Shown here: piece by piece, positions 18,650 through 27,407 of the stretch | How positions within the stretch are numbered: the first letter of the stretch is position 1 | How the letters are laid out: each line of letters opens with the position of its first letter | Assembly (NCBI GenBank): GCA_002840685.1 | Contig: PHBU01000011.1 | Span: forward strand, 124,001 to 188,000 | Length of the DNA stretch: 64,000 nt | Source of the DNA: Chloroflexi bacterium HGW-Chloroflexi-6 | GTDB lineage: Bacteria > Chloroflexota > Anaerolineae > Anaerolineales > Villigracilaceae | Direction: 5' to 3' | Notes under the pieces: generated by a model | Told to the model about the DNA's origin: nothing | The model's input: the letters and a program-made list of their open reading frames with translations, nothing else | The model's database searches: none | Program-made: the position numbers and the translations under genes

Positions 18650-19636
18650 TCAGAGACATGAATCCTTTTGTATTTTCCAATTAAGCAAGATGCGTTTTAT
18701 TTTATAGTAAAAATAACGAGTAAAAATAAGCCATGGAGCATGGATTACTCCTAAGATAATTTTTTCATGTAATGGCTTCGAAAAGTCATCGATTGACAAA
18801 TAATGTTCGGCTTGTCTTTCTCTAACCAACTTCCAAGCTTGAAAATGATCCCGACGAGAGAATTTCTTATCATAACGCTGATGAATAATTTGGTTTTCTC
18901 GTTCAAAAGGTAAAAAATCTATTCCTGTCTTGCTACTATCGTGAATTCGAAAGATTGCCAAGTATTGTTCAAGCCACGTTGGGCAAGGTTGTACTCGTAT
19001 AAATTTCATCCAAAGATCATAATCAAATGAATAGTGCATGTCTTCATCAATACCGCCCGATTCAACCCATATTGATCTTCGCCAGAAAACCCCGGGCTGA
19101 AAAATTGGGTTTGATAATAACCACTCATATGTACTGGTTGTTTGCTTGCGAGCTCGACTTTTTACTACTCCATTTTTTTGAATAACATAAACGTTTCCTG
19201 CCAACCATTGAGTGTCATTTTGACTTAAAGTCTTAGCTAAAGCTTTAAATATCCCAGGGAGATAATAATCATCACTGTTAATCCAGGCCATGATCTCACC
19301 AGTAGATCGCGCAAAACCTTTATTAATGGCCTGTGCTTGACCTTTATCCTTCTCACTTACCCAGTAGGTTAACCAAGGCTTATATTTTTTGATGATCTCT
19401 ACGCTACCGTCTGTACTCCCCCCATCAATAACGATATATTCCAAATTGGGATAATTTTGTAATAACACTGAACGAATTGTTTCTTCTAGATATTGCGCCT
19501 GATTGTAAGAAGGTGTCACAATACTAATCTTAGGATAAAAAGAATCATCGGGAATCGTTATAGCCAAATCAGATGTTTCTTCAATCCATGGCCATCCCGT
19601 TTTTCCAGAATGGGGAGGGGGGAATTCATTTAACAT
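18650..19636 (-). CDS. Glycosyltransferase family 2 (GT-A)
   Basis: A 328-residue GT2 enzyme with the same PPPHSGKTGWPWIEET N-terminal extension as 16139-17185. The core has KISIVTPSYNQAQYLEETI, YIVIDGGSTDGSVEII and the metal-binding WINSDDYYLP motif, then YSFDYDLWMKFI on the acceptor side. It starts 6 nt after the stop of the upstream GT4-like gene. It is the third member of the locally duplicated GT2 set. Sugar specificity is unknown. Confidence 0.92.
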   Translation of the reverse strand: MLNEFPPPHSGKTGWPWIEETSDLAITIPDDSFYPKISIVTPSYNQAQYLEETIRSVLLQNYPNLEYIVIDGGSTDGSVEIIKKYKPWLTYWVSEKDKGQAQAINKGFARSTGEIMAWINSDDYYLPGIFKALAKTLSQNDTQWLAGNVYVIQKNGVVKSRARKQTTSTYEWLLSNPIFQPGVFWRRSIWVESGGIDEDMHYSFDYDLWMKFIRVQPCPTWLEQYLAIFRIHDSSKTGIDFLPFERENQIIHQRYDKKFSRRDHFQAWKLVRERQAEHYLSIDDFSKPLHEKIILGVIHAPWLIFTRYFYYKIKRILLNWKIQKDSCL

Positions 19637-19642
19637 AAAATG

Positions 19643-20854
19643 CTAGTTTCCAGGTGTAAGATCGCAAACATGTTTCATAAAGCATTGCCCAAAGGCAATC
19701 TTTCGCATTTCCAAATTCGCTACTGCTGCTTGCTCCATTTCTAAATCCGGCCCTGAATTCTGGGTTTCAAACACATGCAATAACTGTAAAGCCAGGGCCT
19801 CAGCATCATTGGCAACAAAAAAGAATGCATTGCTCGGGTTTTGTTCACGATGTACAGGAATATCAGAAATAATTATGGCCTTGCCAACAGACTTGGTTTC
19901 TTCCACCGTGGTACTCCAACCCTCAAACAAAGATGGTTGCAGAACTGCCAAAGACTGGCGTATTAATTGAAACGTATAGATATGAGGAATAAGGCCCAAC
20001 ATTATGAAGTTTTCGTGCAGTCCAAATTCAGCAATTTTAGCAAACAAACCCGGCACATAATTAGCATCTCGATCTTCTTGCATACCACCTGTGCAAACGA
20101 TCTTTACTTGTGGATTCTTTTTGCAGGCAATAAATAAAGCATCAATCACTATTGAGTGATTTTTATGGCGCCAAAATTGATTAGGCAAATAAACAAAACG
20201 CTCTGGAAGATGGTAACGATCGCAAATGCTTAATGGATCAACATCGTAAATTCCAACAGGAGGGCAGGAAACGAAAGACAAAACTCGGCCTTTCAAAGCA
20301 AACTCAGGGATGAAATTGTGGTAATCATTCAAGGCGCATTGGCTGCTCAGCATTACCTGAGTTGAGAAACGCGCAGCGACTTCAAAGTTATAATCTCGTG
20401 CTTTAATTTCTCTTGAAGAAAACATATTGGGAATATGGCGATGCTGAAAATCAGGTATCCAGGATATGAAGGGTATTTTCAAAGAACGATATAAATCTAT
20501 TTTCATTACCTGGCTAAACAAAACATGTATACCTTGACGCTGCAAAAAAGTTTCCAATTTAGAGGGCATCTCTAACTTAGAAATAGTTGATGCTATATTC
20601 GCAGGAATACGCCCATAGATTTTCTTGAAGAGGCGCTGCGAGCCGGCATCAACGGGCGGCAAAGCAAAAACTTGATCAATATAGGGGGTAAGCGTATCAT
20701 TTAGCACTGTATCAGTAGGAACTAATAAAGTAATATGAGGACGGGTATCTAAGGGTAGGGACTTTAAAGCAATAAATAAATTACGCAAATAACTAGTTCC
20801 GGCAGGCCACATTGCCCCGCCAGTATTTAAAACAGCAACTTTATATTTCATCAA
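19643..20854 (-). CDS. Glycosyltransferase family 4-like (GT-B)
   Basis: A 403-residue GT-B-type protein. The N-terminus VAVLNTGGAMWPAGTSYLRN has an acceptor-site loop. The C-terminal part reads RFVYLPNQFWRHKNHSIVID, VKIVCTGGMQED and PSLFEGWSTTVEETKSVGKA, where the usual EAM is replaced by EETKS. Such a variant donor motif is common in mannosyl- or rhamnosyl-transferase-like GT4 proteins. It lies 3 nt after the epimerase gene. Substrate is unknown. Confidence 0.85.
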   Translation of the reverse strand: MMKYKVAVLNTGGAMWPAGTSYLRNLFIALKSLPLDTRPHITLLVPTDTVLNDTLTPYIDQVFALPPVDAGSQRLFKKIYGRIPANIASTISKLEMPSKLETFLQRQGIHVLFSQVMKIDLYRSLKIPFISWIPDFQHRHIPNMFSSREIKARDYNFEVAARFSTQVMLSSQCALNDYHNFIPEFALKGRVLSFVSCPPVGIYDVDPLSICDRYHLPERFVYLPNQFWRHKNHSIVIDALFIACKKNPQVKIVCTGGMQEDRDANYVPGLFAKIAEFGLHENFIMLGLIPHIYTFQLIRQSLAVLQPSLFEGWSTTVEETKSVGKAIIISDIPVHREQNPSNAFFFVANDAEALALQLLHVFETQNSGPDLEMEQAAVANLEMRKIAFGQCFMKHVCDLTPGN

Positions 20855-20857
20855 CGA

Positions 20858-21793
20858 TTATCCATTTAATTCAGTTCGACACCAATCGGTAAAAGTCATT
20901 AAGCCAGATTCAAAATTAACTTGAGCATGAAAACCCAATTTTTCTATACGTGAAGTATCTGCCTGCCACCAACGTGGTGTTCCTGATGGTATCTCTCCAT
21001 CAAAAGTCACTATTTTCTCTAATTTCGAATGATTAACAAGTTTGCTCGCAATATCTTTAATAGCAACTTGTACTCCTGATGCTAAATTATAGGCCTCCCC
21101 AATAAACTGCCCATGCGTTGTTACAATTTCGACACCCAAAGCAACATCCAAGGCATGGATAAAATCTCTGGTCTCGTACCCCGTACCATGTAAGATAACT
21201 GTTGACTCTGTGAAAATTTTACGACAAATATCCCATAAAACCTGCCTCCGCAAACCCGGACCGTAGGCAGAGAATATCCTGATACTAGCAGTTGGTAATT
21301 TATAAATTCGCGCAAATTCTTCGACAATCAGTTCAGATTGCCACTTGTGATAACCATAAGGTGAAAGCGGAACCGCCAAATCGGTTTCTGCAACAGGTAA
21401 TCTTACCGGATTGCCATAGACCGCAGCGCTGGAAAGGAAAACAAATTTGCAGTCAGGTACAACCCTGCGCAAACTATTCAGAATAAAAAATACAAGCGGT
21501 GGCCCGGATTGATAATCCGCCAAAGGATCCGTCATGGATAGCGATACCGCCGCTCGCCCAGCGCAATGAACACAGCAATCAGGCTTTTTTTCAACCAGAA
21601 TTCGTTCCAAATCTGCAGATGGAAGTATCAGCGAATAATAACTTTCCAAATAGGACAAGGGGGCATTTTCCGGGCTGGTTATATCAATCCCGATCACCCG
21701 CCAGCCCTTTTCAAAAAAATGTCTCGCGATATAACGACCAAGAAAACCAGCAACACCGGTAATAAGCACAGATTGAATGGATAGCAAACCCAT
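20858..21793 (-). CDS. NAD-dependent nucleotide-sugar epimerase/dehydratase (extended SDR)
   Basis: A 311-residue extended short-chain dehydrogenase/reductase. It has the NAD-binding VLITGVAGFLGRYIA (GxxGxxG) motif near the start, FLSSAAVYG, and the catalytic SPYGYHKWQSE (YxxxK) segment. Such enzymes epimerise, dehydrate or reduce UDP-, GDP- or dTDP-sugars and would provide a donor for the neighbouring transferases. The start at 21793 is chosen because its ATG overlaps the upstream stop by one base (TAATG); the frame also opens at 21805. Exact sugar specificity is not predictable. Confidence 0.85.
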   Translation of the reverse strand: MGLLSIQSVLITGVAGFLGRYIARHFFEKGWRVIGIDITSPENAPLSYLESYYSLILPSADLERILVEKKPDCCVHCAGRAAVSLSMTDPLADYQSGPPLVFFILNSLRRVVPDCKFVFLSSAAVYGNPVRLPVAETDLAVPLSPYGYHKWQSELIVEEFARIYKLPTASIRIFSAYGPGLRRQVLWDICRKIFTESTVILHGTGYETRDFIHALDVALGVEIVTTHGQFIGEAYNLASGVQVAIKDIASKLVNHSKLEKIVTFDGEIPSGTPRWWQADTSRIEKLGFHAQVNFESGLMTFTDWCRTELNG

Positions 21794-22743
21794 TACGCCA
21801 AGCAATCCTTCAAAACCATAGTTAAGCCTGTTTCTACATCGACAATCGGCAAATTTTGAATAGCAATAAACCTATCGTTTCCTGACAAAAAAGTTAGTTG
21901 CCCCTGCTGGTTACGGCTTTCACGTATCCTGCTCTCAACATAGCCCTGTTCAACGGTAACAATATTTAATTTACCAACAACGTCAGACCGAACAAAAAAC
22001 GCATTATTTCCCGCACTGTTAGAGCCAACAAATTCATACCCCTTTTCTTTCGCCAACAAACATAAAGCCCTGAGAGATGCACCGTAATATAAATTTGAGT
22101 AGTGCGCTTGGGTACGCTGAAAATCCGCACTATATGGTACTGTAAGCGCCCTGTCTTTTCCAAAAATACTGTTATATTCCACTATCACAATACGAGGAGA
22201 AATGATTTCTTCTGATATAGCTTGCCAAACCCAATAATCATTTCCATCAACATCCACACTCAGTATTCCAATATCACCTGAAATATTAGACTGTTTGAGT
22301 AAACAAGCGATGTTTTCCACGGTAATAAATGCTTGTACAGCTTGAAGAGTATAACGCCAATATAGCTCCATTTGCTTTATTTTGCAAATATTGCTTTCAC
22401 TTCCATCCATCACCAACCCGCTCCAATTATTGTTAACTAACAGAAATCGGGTGTTGCTTTCCAAATAGTCAGATACGCCAAACTCTATAAATACTTTATT
22501 GGGAATCTCAATGCGGGAAATCAGGTATTGAATAATTCCATCTTCTCCCCATTGCGAAAAAACCTTAAACTCCACCTCAAAAAGATTCTCAGCAACCTTT
22601 TCCTCTTTTTTTAAAGATGAAATCATTGTTTGGGAAGTCAAAATACGATTTTGTTCAATCTCACTCATCAAACTATTTTCTGAGGCTATGATACTCATCG
22701 TAAGATAACGTAAGATTTTTTTTGAAAATTTTTCTAGAAACAT
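21793..22743 (-). CDS. FkbM-like or methyltransferase-fold protein of unknown function
   Basis: A 316-residue protein that I recognise only at fold level. The segment EFKVFSQWGEDGIIQYLI followed by KVFIEFGVSDYLESNTRFLL and WSGLVMDGSESN resembles proteins of the FkbM-like methyltransferase group, and GILSVDVDGNDYWVWQAI fits their later core. The glycine loop is EFGVSDY rather than a clear GxGxG. The ATG at 22743 has a GGTGG ribosome site; the frame opens with a TTG at 22755. It overlaps the epimerase gene by one base. A sugar-modifying role is inferred from location. Confidence 0.6.
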   Translation of the reverse strand: MFLEKFSKKILRYLTMSIIASENSLMSEIEQNRILTSQTMISSLKKEEKVAENLFEVEFKVFSQWGEDGIIQYLISRIEIPNKVFIEFGVSDYLESNTRFLLVNNNWSGLVMDGSESNICKIKQMELYWRYTLQAVQAFITVENIACLLKQSNISGDIGILSVDVDGNDYWVWQAISEEIISPRIVIVEYNSIFGKDRALTVPYSADFQRTQAHYSNLYYGASLRALCLLAKEKGYEFVGSNSAGNNAFFVRSDVVGKLNIVTVEQGYVESRIRESRNQQGQLTFLSGNDRFIAIQNLPIVDVETGLTMVLKDCLA

Positions 22744-22755
22744 AAACGCCACCAA

Positions 22756-23382
22756 TTATGAAATAGGAGTAATAATGGGTGTTACTTGGTTTCTATATAA
22801 CACCCCAGGAGGAACATCTTTGGTAACAATTGAACCCGCCGATATAATACTACCGGCTCCAATTCGCACCCCTCTAAGAATAGTTACATTAAAGCTAATC
22901 CATACATCATCTTCAATAACTATAGGATTCCAAAAAATGCCTGGTAAATTATTTACATCTGTTGGATGCCCTGTAGATAGAATTCTATAATAATGATCAT
23001 GTCGCTCCACAGCATCCCTAGAATGAGCAGTTGTATCTATAATGTTGACATTATGAGAAATAAGAACACGGTTTCCAATTGAAACAGAATCCATCGACCA
23101 AATCTCCGTTCGATGACCTACATAGCACCAATCGCCTATCTTAATACAGCCACCATGAGGAAAAACCAAAAGACGTCCTAGAATATAAGTGTTTTCGCCC
23201 ACACAAATGCGATTCGCATCGTTTGTAGGATTAATTATAGCTGCACCTTCATCGATCTTACTACCATCGGCTAACATAGCATTGTATGATGGTTTTCTTC
23301 GTTCTCGCTCTATTCTCAATTCACGGGAAAGCCAAGTGATATATTTATTTTTCAAGCGGTAAAAAATTTTTGGAAGTTTCAT
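22756..23382 (-). CDS. Hexapeptide-repeat acyltransferase (left-handed beta-helix)
   Basis: A 208-residue acyltransferase of the LbH family. It shows imperfect hexapeptide repeats in the second half (IKIGDWCYVGHRTEI, VSIGNRVLISHNVNI, IVIEDDVWISFNVTI, VRIGAGSIISAGSIV) and the catalytic-type HNVNI and HDHYY region with His residues. It would transfer an acetyl or similar acyl group from CoA to a sugar in the polymer. The start at 23382 is preferred because it overlaps the ABC gene stop as ATGA; an upstream ATG at 23412 lies within that gene. Acceptor unknown. Confidence 0.87.
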   Translation of the reverse strand: MKLPKIFYRLKNKYITWLSRELRIERERRKPSYNAMLADGSKIDEGAAIINPTNDANRICVGENTYILGRLLVFPHGGCIKIGDWCYVGHRTEIWSMDSVSIGNRVLISHNVNIIDTTAHSRDAVERHDHYYRILSTGHPTDVNNLPGIFWNPIVIEDDVWISFNVTILRGVRIGAGSIISAGSIVTKDVPPGVLYRNQVTPIITPIS

Positions 23383-24659
23383 TCCGCAACATCCCGCAAA
23401 AAAGGCCTCCAACTAAAATTTGTCAAAATATTTCCATGTTCTTTGGCCCGATAACGCCAACGCTTTGTGCCTATCTCATCCACTTGAAAAGATAATACAT
23501 TTTCTTGAATATCATATACCTCCCGACCAGGACAATGAATACCAATTGTTAAAGAATAACGGTCCGGGGCGAGATAATTTGGCGGAAAATCAACTAAAAA
23601 CGCATACACACCTTCTGCAAAGGAGGTATTAAGTTCTGTTTTATCAGAAAGTGTTGATGAAAAAAGAGGTGCCCCAAGTCCATTGAGTAACCGAATTCCA
23701 ACATCTACATCAGAAATTTGCCGCCTGCATAATATTTCTAAGCCAACGGAAAACGGTTTCATTACATTCACCGATGAAAGAGGCGTGCCATACTCATCAC
23801 CAAGCCAACATCTTAAAAAAACAACAGGGGATGATTTTTTTAATGACGGATCTAAATGAACGTCTGTAAACAAATTTTTAGGGCCTGACAAATATCTTTC
23901 AATAACGTCACTGGAAATGCCAAAATCAGATATAATACCATTTGATAAACAGACAGAACTGGAACAAAGCTGGGTTATGGCAGCCATATTATGGCTAACA
24001 AACAAGACAGTTCTTCCCTCATTTGCTACATCCCTCATCTTTCCCAAACACTTCTTCTGAAATTCGGCATCCCCCACCGCCAGTACTTCATCCACCACCA
24101 AAATTTCGGGTTCCAAATGCGCCGCCACCGCAAAGGCCAGGCGCACATACATGCCGCTCGAGTAGCGCTTGACCGGCGTATCAATGAATTTTTCCACCCC
24201 CGAAAAATCCACAATCTCATCAAACTTACGGGTCACTTCCTGTTTGGTCATGCCCAAAATCGCGCCATTCAGGTAAATATTCTCGCGCCCGGTTAATTCG
24301 GGGTGAAAACCAGTGCCCACTTCGAGCAGGCTGGCGATGCGGCCCTTGACCTTAATTTTGCCCGAGGTTGGCGCCGTCACGCGCGAAAGGATTTTGAGCA
24401 GGGTGCTCTTGCCGGCCCCGTTGCGGCCAATAATGCCAAGCACCTCACCCTGCTCCACCGTGAAGCTGACATCGCGTAAAGCCCACAATTCTTCGCCATC
24501 GTGGTTGCCGTGATCTTTCTCACCAATTTTTAGCAAAGGGTTCGATCTGCCGCGCATCTTTGCCCACCAGACCTTTAAGTCGTCGGTAAAAGTACCGGTG
24601 CCAATCTGGCCCAGGCGGTAAGATTTGGATAGATGTTCAACAGCGATAACGATGCTCAT
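23379..24659 (-). CDS. ABC polysaccharide exporter, ATP-binding subunit (Wzt-like)
   Basis: A 426-residue ATPase. The nucleotide-binding domain has Walker A GRNGAGKSTLLKIL, signature YSSGMYVRLAFAVAAHLE and Walker B EILVVDEVLAVGD, all in the form typical of Wzt / teichoic-acid exporters. A C-terminal domain from about residue 250 matches the Wzt carbohydrate-binding extension, which in O-antigen exporters recognises the modified chain end. With the adjacent permease it should export undecaprenyl-linked polysaccharide. It overlaps both neighbours by 4 nt (ATGA). GC-rich codon use in its first half differs from the AT-richer second half, suggesting that the substrate-recognition domain has a different history. 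Confidence 0.92.
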   Translation of the reverse strand: MSIVIAVEHLSKSYRLGQIGTGTFTDDLKVWWAKMRGRSNPLLKIGEKDHGNHDGEELWALRDVSFTVEQGEVLGIIGRNGAGKSTLLKILSRVTAPTSGKIKVKGRIASLLEVGTGFHPELTGRENIYLNGAILGMTKQEVTRKFDEIVDFSGVEKFIDTPVKRYSSGMYVRLAFAVAAHLEPEILVVDEVLAVGDAEFQKKCLGKMRDVANEGRTVLFVSHNMAAITQLCSSSVCLSNGIISDFGISSDVIERYLSGPKNLFTDVHLDPSLKKSSPVVFLRCWLGDEYGTPLSSVNVMKPFSVGLEILCRRQISDVDVGIRLLNGLGAPLFSSTLSDKTELNTSFAEGVYAFLVDFPPNYLAPDRYSLTIGIHCPGREVYDIQENVLSFQVDEIGTKRWRYRAKEHGNILTNFSWRPFLRDVAE

Positions 24660-25549
24660 ACCGTATCCATAAAGGTCTGTTCAACACGGTTAAAGATAAT
24701 GCCGCCAATAACCACCACCGTCAACATAAAGCCAAAAGTGTAGAATAAGTGACCCATATCAACGGTACCCACACCCAGGAAGGCATAACGAAAGGCCTCC
24801 ACGATCGATGTCATCGGATTAATAAATATGATCCATTGGAAGCGTTCCGGGATGGACGAGATTGGGTAAATCACGGGAGTGGCATACATTAGCAATGAAA
24901 CACCAAACCCCACCAAAAAGCGCAGATCGCGGTACTTGGTGGTGAGTGATGAAACGATAATACCAAAACCCAACCCCAGCCCGGCCATCATTAACACCAG
25001 GATAGGTGAAAATAAGATCCACAACCAGTTGAAGTGGATAGCCGCGCCACGCAAATAAAAGAACAGAATAAAAAGCAAGAACATACCAAACTGGATAAGG
25101 AACCTGATCAAACCGGAAATGACCATAGAAACCGGTACCGCCAGGCGCGGGAAGTAAACCTTGCCAAACAGGTTGGCATTTTGCACAAAGGTATTGGATG
25201 TATTATTCAAACACTCAGCAAAATAAGACCAGATGACCGTACCTGACATGTAGAAAAGAAATTGAGGCAGGCCATCGGTAGATAGACTGGCGATCTGGCC
25301 GAAAATGACCGTAAACGTGATCGTTGTCAGCAATGGCTGAATCAGGTACCAGAGCGGGCCAAGGATAGTCTGCTTGTAAACGGCCACAAAGTCGCGGCGC
25401 ACGAAGAGCATCACCAGGTCACGATATTTCCATAGTTCGCCCAGGCGCAAGTCGAGCAGACCGCGCTGGGGTTGGATGATCATGTCCCAAGAGTCTTCTG
25501 TTGTAGCGGGGATTTTTTGCAAATTAGTGTTCACAGGCTGTTTTTCCAA
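24656..25549 (-). CDS. ABC polysaccharide exporter, permease subunit (Wzm-like)
   Basis: A 297-residue ABC-2 type permease with six predicted membrane helices. An amphipathic N-terminal part includes LGELWKYRDLVMLFVRRDFV, followed by YKQTILGPLWYLIQPLLTTI, which is the conserved QTxLGPLW entry of Wzm/TagG proteins, and the later RYRDLRF-like segment KYRDLRFLV. Together with the Wzt-like ATPase it forms the exporter for the polymer built by this operon. It overlaps the ATPase by 4 nt and lies 87 nt downstream of the antiterminator gene. Confidence 0.93.
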   Translation of the reverse strand: MEKQPVNTNLQKIPATTEDSWDMIIQPQRGLLDLRLGELWKYRDLVMLFVRRDFVAVYKQTILGPLWYLIQPLLTTITFTVIFGQIASLSTDGLPQFLFYMSGTVIWSYFAECLNNTSNTFVQNANLFGKVYFPRLAVPVSMVISGLIRFLIQFGMFLLFILFFYLRGAAIHFNWLWILFSPILVLMMAGLGLGFGIIVSSLTTKYRDLRFLVGFGVSLLMYATPVIYPISSIPERFQWIIFINPMTSIVEAFRYAFLGVGTVDMGHLFYTFGFMLTVVVIGGIIFNRVEQTFMDTV

Positions 25550-25636
25550 GCATCCGCCCCACCGACATTCTATTTCAATGTCAACGAGGAAATATTCTTA
25601 TCTCGGCTTTGCACCTGACAGCCCTTACCGGGGCCG

Positions 25637-26152
25637 CTAAACGCGCTGCTTTTTTTTCTGGGTCAAACCAGTCGGCAACTCAACCGGCATCTGGCGTCCG
25701 CGCAGCAATTTTAGCAAAACGCGCACCCGCTCATTGCCGGAAAGGCTGGTATCGAAGATGGCTTCGTGGCCTTCGAATGGCCCGCCTTCGATGATCACCA
25801 CATCGCCGGCCTTCAAGCTCTGGAGCTGTTCGCCGCCGGCCTGGTTGATCTCCTCCACCCGGTGGCGGATGGCAGCCAGCAGGCTGTCTGGCACACTGGC
25901 CGGAACCGCATCAAAACAGACCAGCCCTGCCGAACCGGGCATCCAATGCAAGACAGCCGGGTTGACCTGCTCCAGATCCAGATGGACAAAGATGTAGCCG
26001 GGGAAGTACGGCCGAACTTTACGGGCCCGCGGGTTGACCGTGCGGACCGGGATGCGTGGATGGTAGACTTCCAGGCGATGCGCCAGCAACTGATCGCAGA
26101 AGAAGTCTTCCTTATTAGGCTTGCTGCGCATCACATACCAGGCCAAAGTCAT
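25637..26152 (-). CDS. NusG/RfaH/UpxY-like transcription antiterminator
   Basis: A 171-residue NusG paralogue. It has an NGN domain (WYVMRSKPNKEDFFCDQLLA, RPYFPGYIFVHLDLEQ) and a C-terminal KOW domain (LKAGDVVIIEGGPFEG). The start at 26152 is preferred because the family begins just before the WYV motif and a GGAAG site lies 10 nt upstream; the frame itself opens at 26338. It is the first gene of the 26-kb minus-strand polysaccharide operon. RfaH and UpxY proteins enable RNA polymerase to read through such long operons, so this is its likely job. I did not find a canonical ops element (GGCGGTAGC) in the 300 nt upstream. Confidence 0.88.
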   Translation of the reverse strand: MTLAWYVMRSKPNKEDFFCDQLLAHRLEVYHPRIPVRTVNPRARKVRPYFPGYIFVHLDLEQVNPAVLHWMPGSAGLVCFDAVPASVPDSLLAAIRHRVEEINQAGGEQLQSLKAGDVVIIEGGPFEGHEAIFDTSLSGNERVRVLLKLLRGRQMPVELPTGLTQKKKQRV

Positions 26153-26369
26153 CGGGCTTATTCTTCCAGAAGCTAACAAATAACGGCGGAATACATTTCT
26201 TGTAATCCGAGAGTTTTTACAGAAAAATACTTTTGAAGAATTTGTTGCGTGTTCTGCTAGCCCACTCATGCAGTTTTGGCTGGTTTGAAACAGGGCATAT
26301 CTTGATCCATACCTACAACAACCCTTGGATGTTACCAAACTTCCCCAAAATCGAAGGTTCTAATTCATC

Positions 26370-26406
26370 AAATCCAGACCACTTCTCTACACTAAAATGT
26401 TATAAT
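26370..26406 (+). promoter_or_regulatory. Possible promoter for the regulator gene (TATAAT -10)
   Basis: A perfect TATAAT at 26401-26406 lies 42 nt before the ATG of the plus-strand regulator. The expected -35 region at about 26378-26383 is poor (no TTGACA), so recognition may depend on an activator or on an extended -10. The ribosome site AAGGA lies at 26434-26438. The same 296-nt intergenic region must also contain the promoter for the divergent antiterminator operon, which I could not pin down. Confidence 0.4.
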
Positions 26407-26448
26407 CTGATGATTAATTCAGACTATCTGCCCTAAGGATCAAGAAAC

Positions 26449-27360
26449 ATGAACCGAAAAGAATTTGGTTATCTGGTAGCAACTTTACGTAAAGAGCAAC
26501 GCAACGATTTCGATGAGATCATGACCCAATATGACTTGGCCGAGCTTTCGCGCATCCCACTGGTCACCTTGCAAAAAATTGAACAGGGCCGCCAGGCCAA
26601 CATCAAACCCGATATGCTGCTGAGCCTGGCCCAGACCCTGAAACTCTCGGCCCGCGGACGGGAATCCTTCCTGTTGTGCGCTTCTGGCCTCGAAGAAAGC
26701 GAAATCGGCGCTTCGAGCCTTACGCCAGAGCAGGCCCTGGCAAAGCTGCGCGATGGGCTGGCCCAAATCCAAACCCCCGCCTTCATCACAGATTGTTTTG
26801 GCGATGTGCTGTTTGCCAACCCAGCCCTACTGGCGGTTTACAACGCCACCCCCGAAAAATTACGCGCATCCCATTTGCTGACCCAATTCAACATCATCCG
26901 CATCCTGATGGCCCCCGAGTTTGAAGAACAGCGCCACATGATGGGCGAAACCGCCCATGCTTTCATCCACAGCACGGTACTGCTGTACAAAGCCATGAGT
27001 ATCAAATACCGCACCCACTGGTACTTCCAGATGATCCTGCCCGAACTCAACCGCATGCCGATTTTCCGGGAACACTGGCAATCCCCGGCCTTCCACGGCG
27101 AAGATGTTTTCATTAACTACAACACAATCACCTTGCGCCACCCCAGTTTTGGGGAATTGAAGTTTTTGTCCGGCCCGCTGCAGGGTATCACGCCCCATGG
27201 TGATCTGAACCTGTATAGCTTCCAACCGCTCGACCCTCATACAGCTGCGATCTGCGCCCAGATCGTAAAACAAGCCGGGACAACTCCAATAGCGCTGGCC
27301 GCTTGGCCAAAAATCAAAGTAGACAGACACGCTCACGCAACAAGTAATAGCAACGCCTAA
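26449..27360 (+). CDS. XRE-family regulator with MmyB-like ligand-binding domain
   Basis: A 303-residue protein. Residues about 25-70 form an XRE helix-turn-helix with LAELSRIPLVTLQKIEQGRQ and MLLSLAQTLKLSARGRESF. The rest resembles the MmyB ligand-binding (PAS-like) domain: TPAFITDCFGDVLFANPALL, then YRTHWYFQMI and a final FQPLDPHTA. Such regulators are thought to sense a small hydrophobic ligand. It is divergent from the polysaccharide operon and 47 nt upstream of the nucleotidyltransferase/PqqD pair, so it could control either. Target is unknown. Confidence 0.8.
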   Translation: MNRKEFGYLVATLRKEQRNDFDEIMTQYDLAELSRIPLVTLQKIEQGRQANIKPDMLLSLAQTLKLSARGRESFLLCASGLEESEIGASSLTPEQALAKLRDGLAQIQTPAFITDCFGDVLFANPALLAVYNATPEKLRASHLLTQFNIIRILMAPEFEEQRHMMGETAHAFIHSTVLLYKAMSIKYRTHWYFQMILPELNRMPIFREHWQSPAFHGEDVFINYNTITLRHPSFGELKFLSGPLQGITPHGDLNLYSFQPLDPHTAAICAQIVKQAGTTPIALAAWPKIKVDRHAHATSNSNA

Positions 27361-27407
27361 AACTGGGATTAGGGTAAAATGAATAAAGAAAGGGGTAGAT
27401 CAGAAAA

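Noticed and set aside
25637..26338. The longer start of the antiterminator at 26338
   Set aside because: The 62 extra residues have no family match, while MTLAWYV at 26152 fits the NGN domain start and has a ribosome site.
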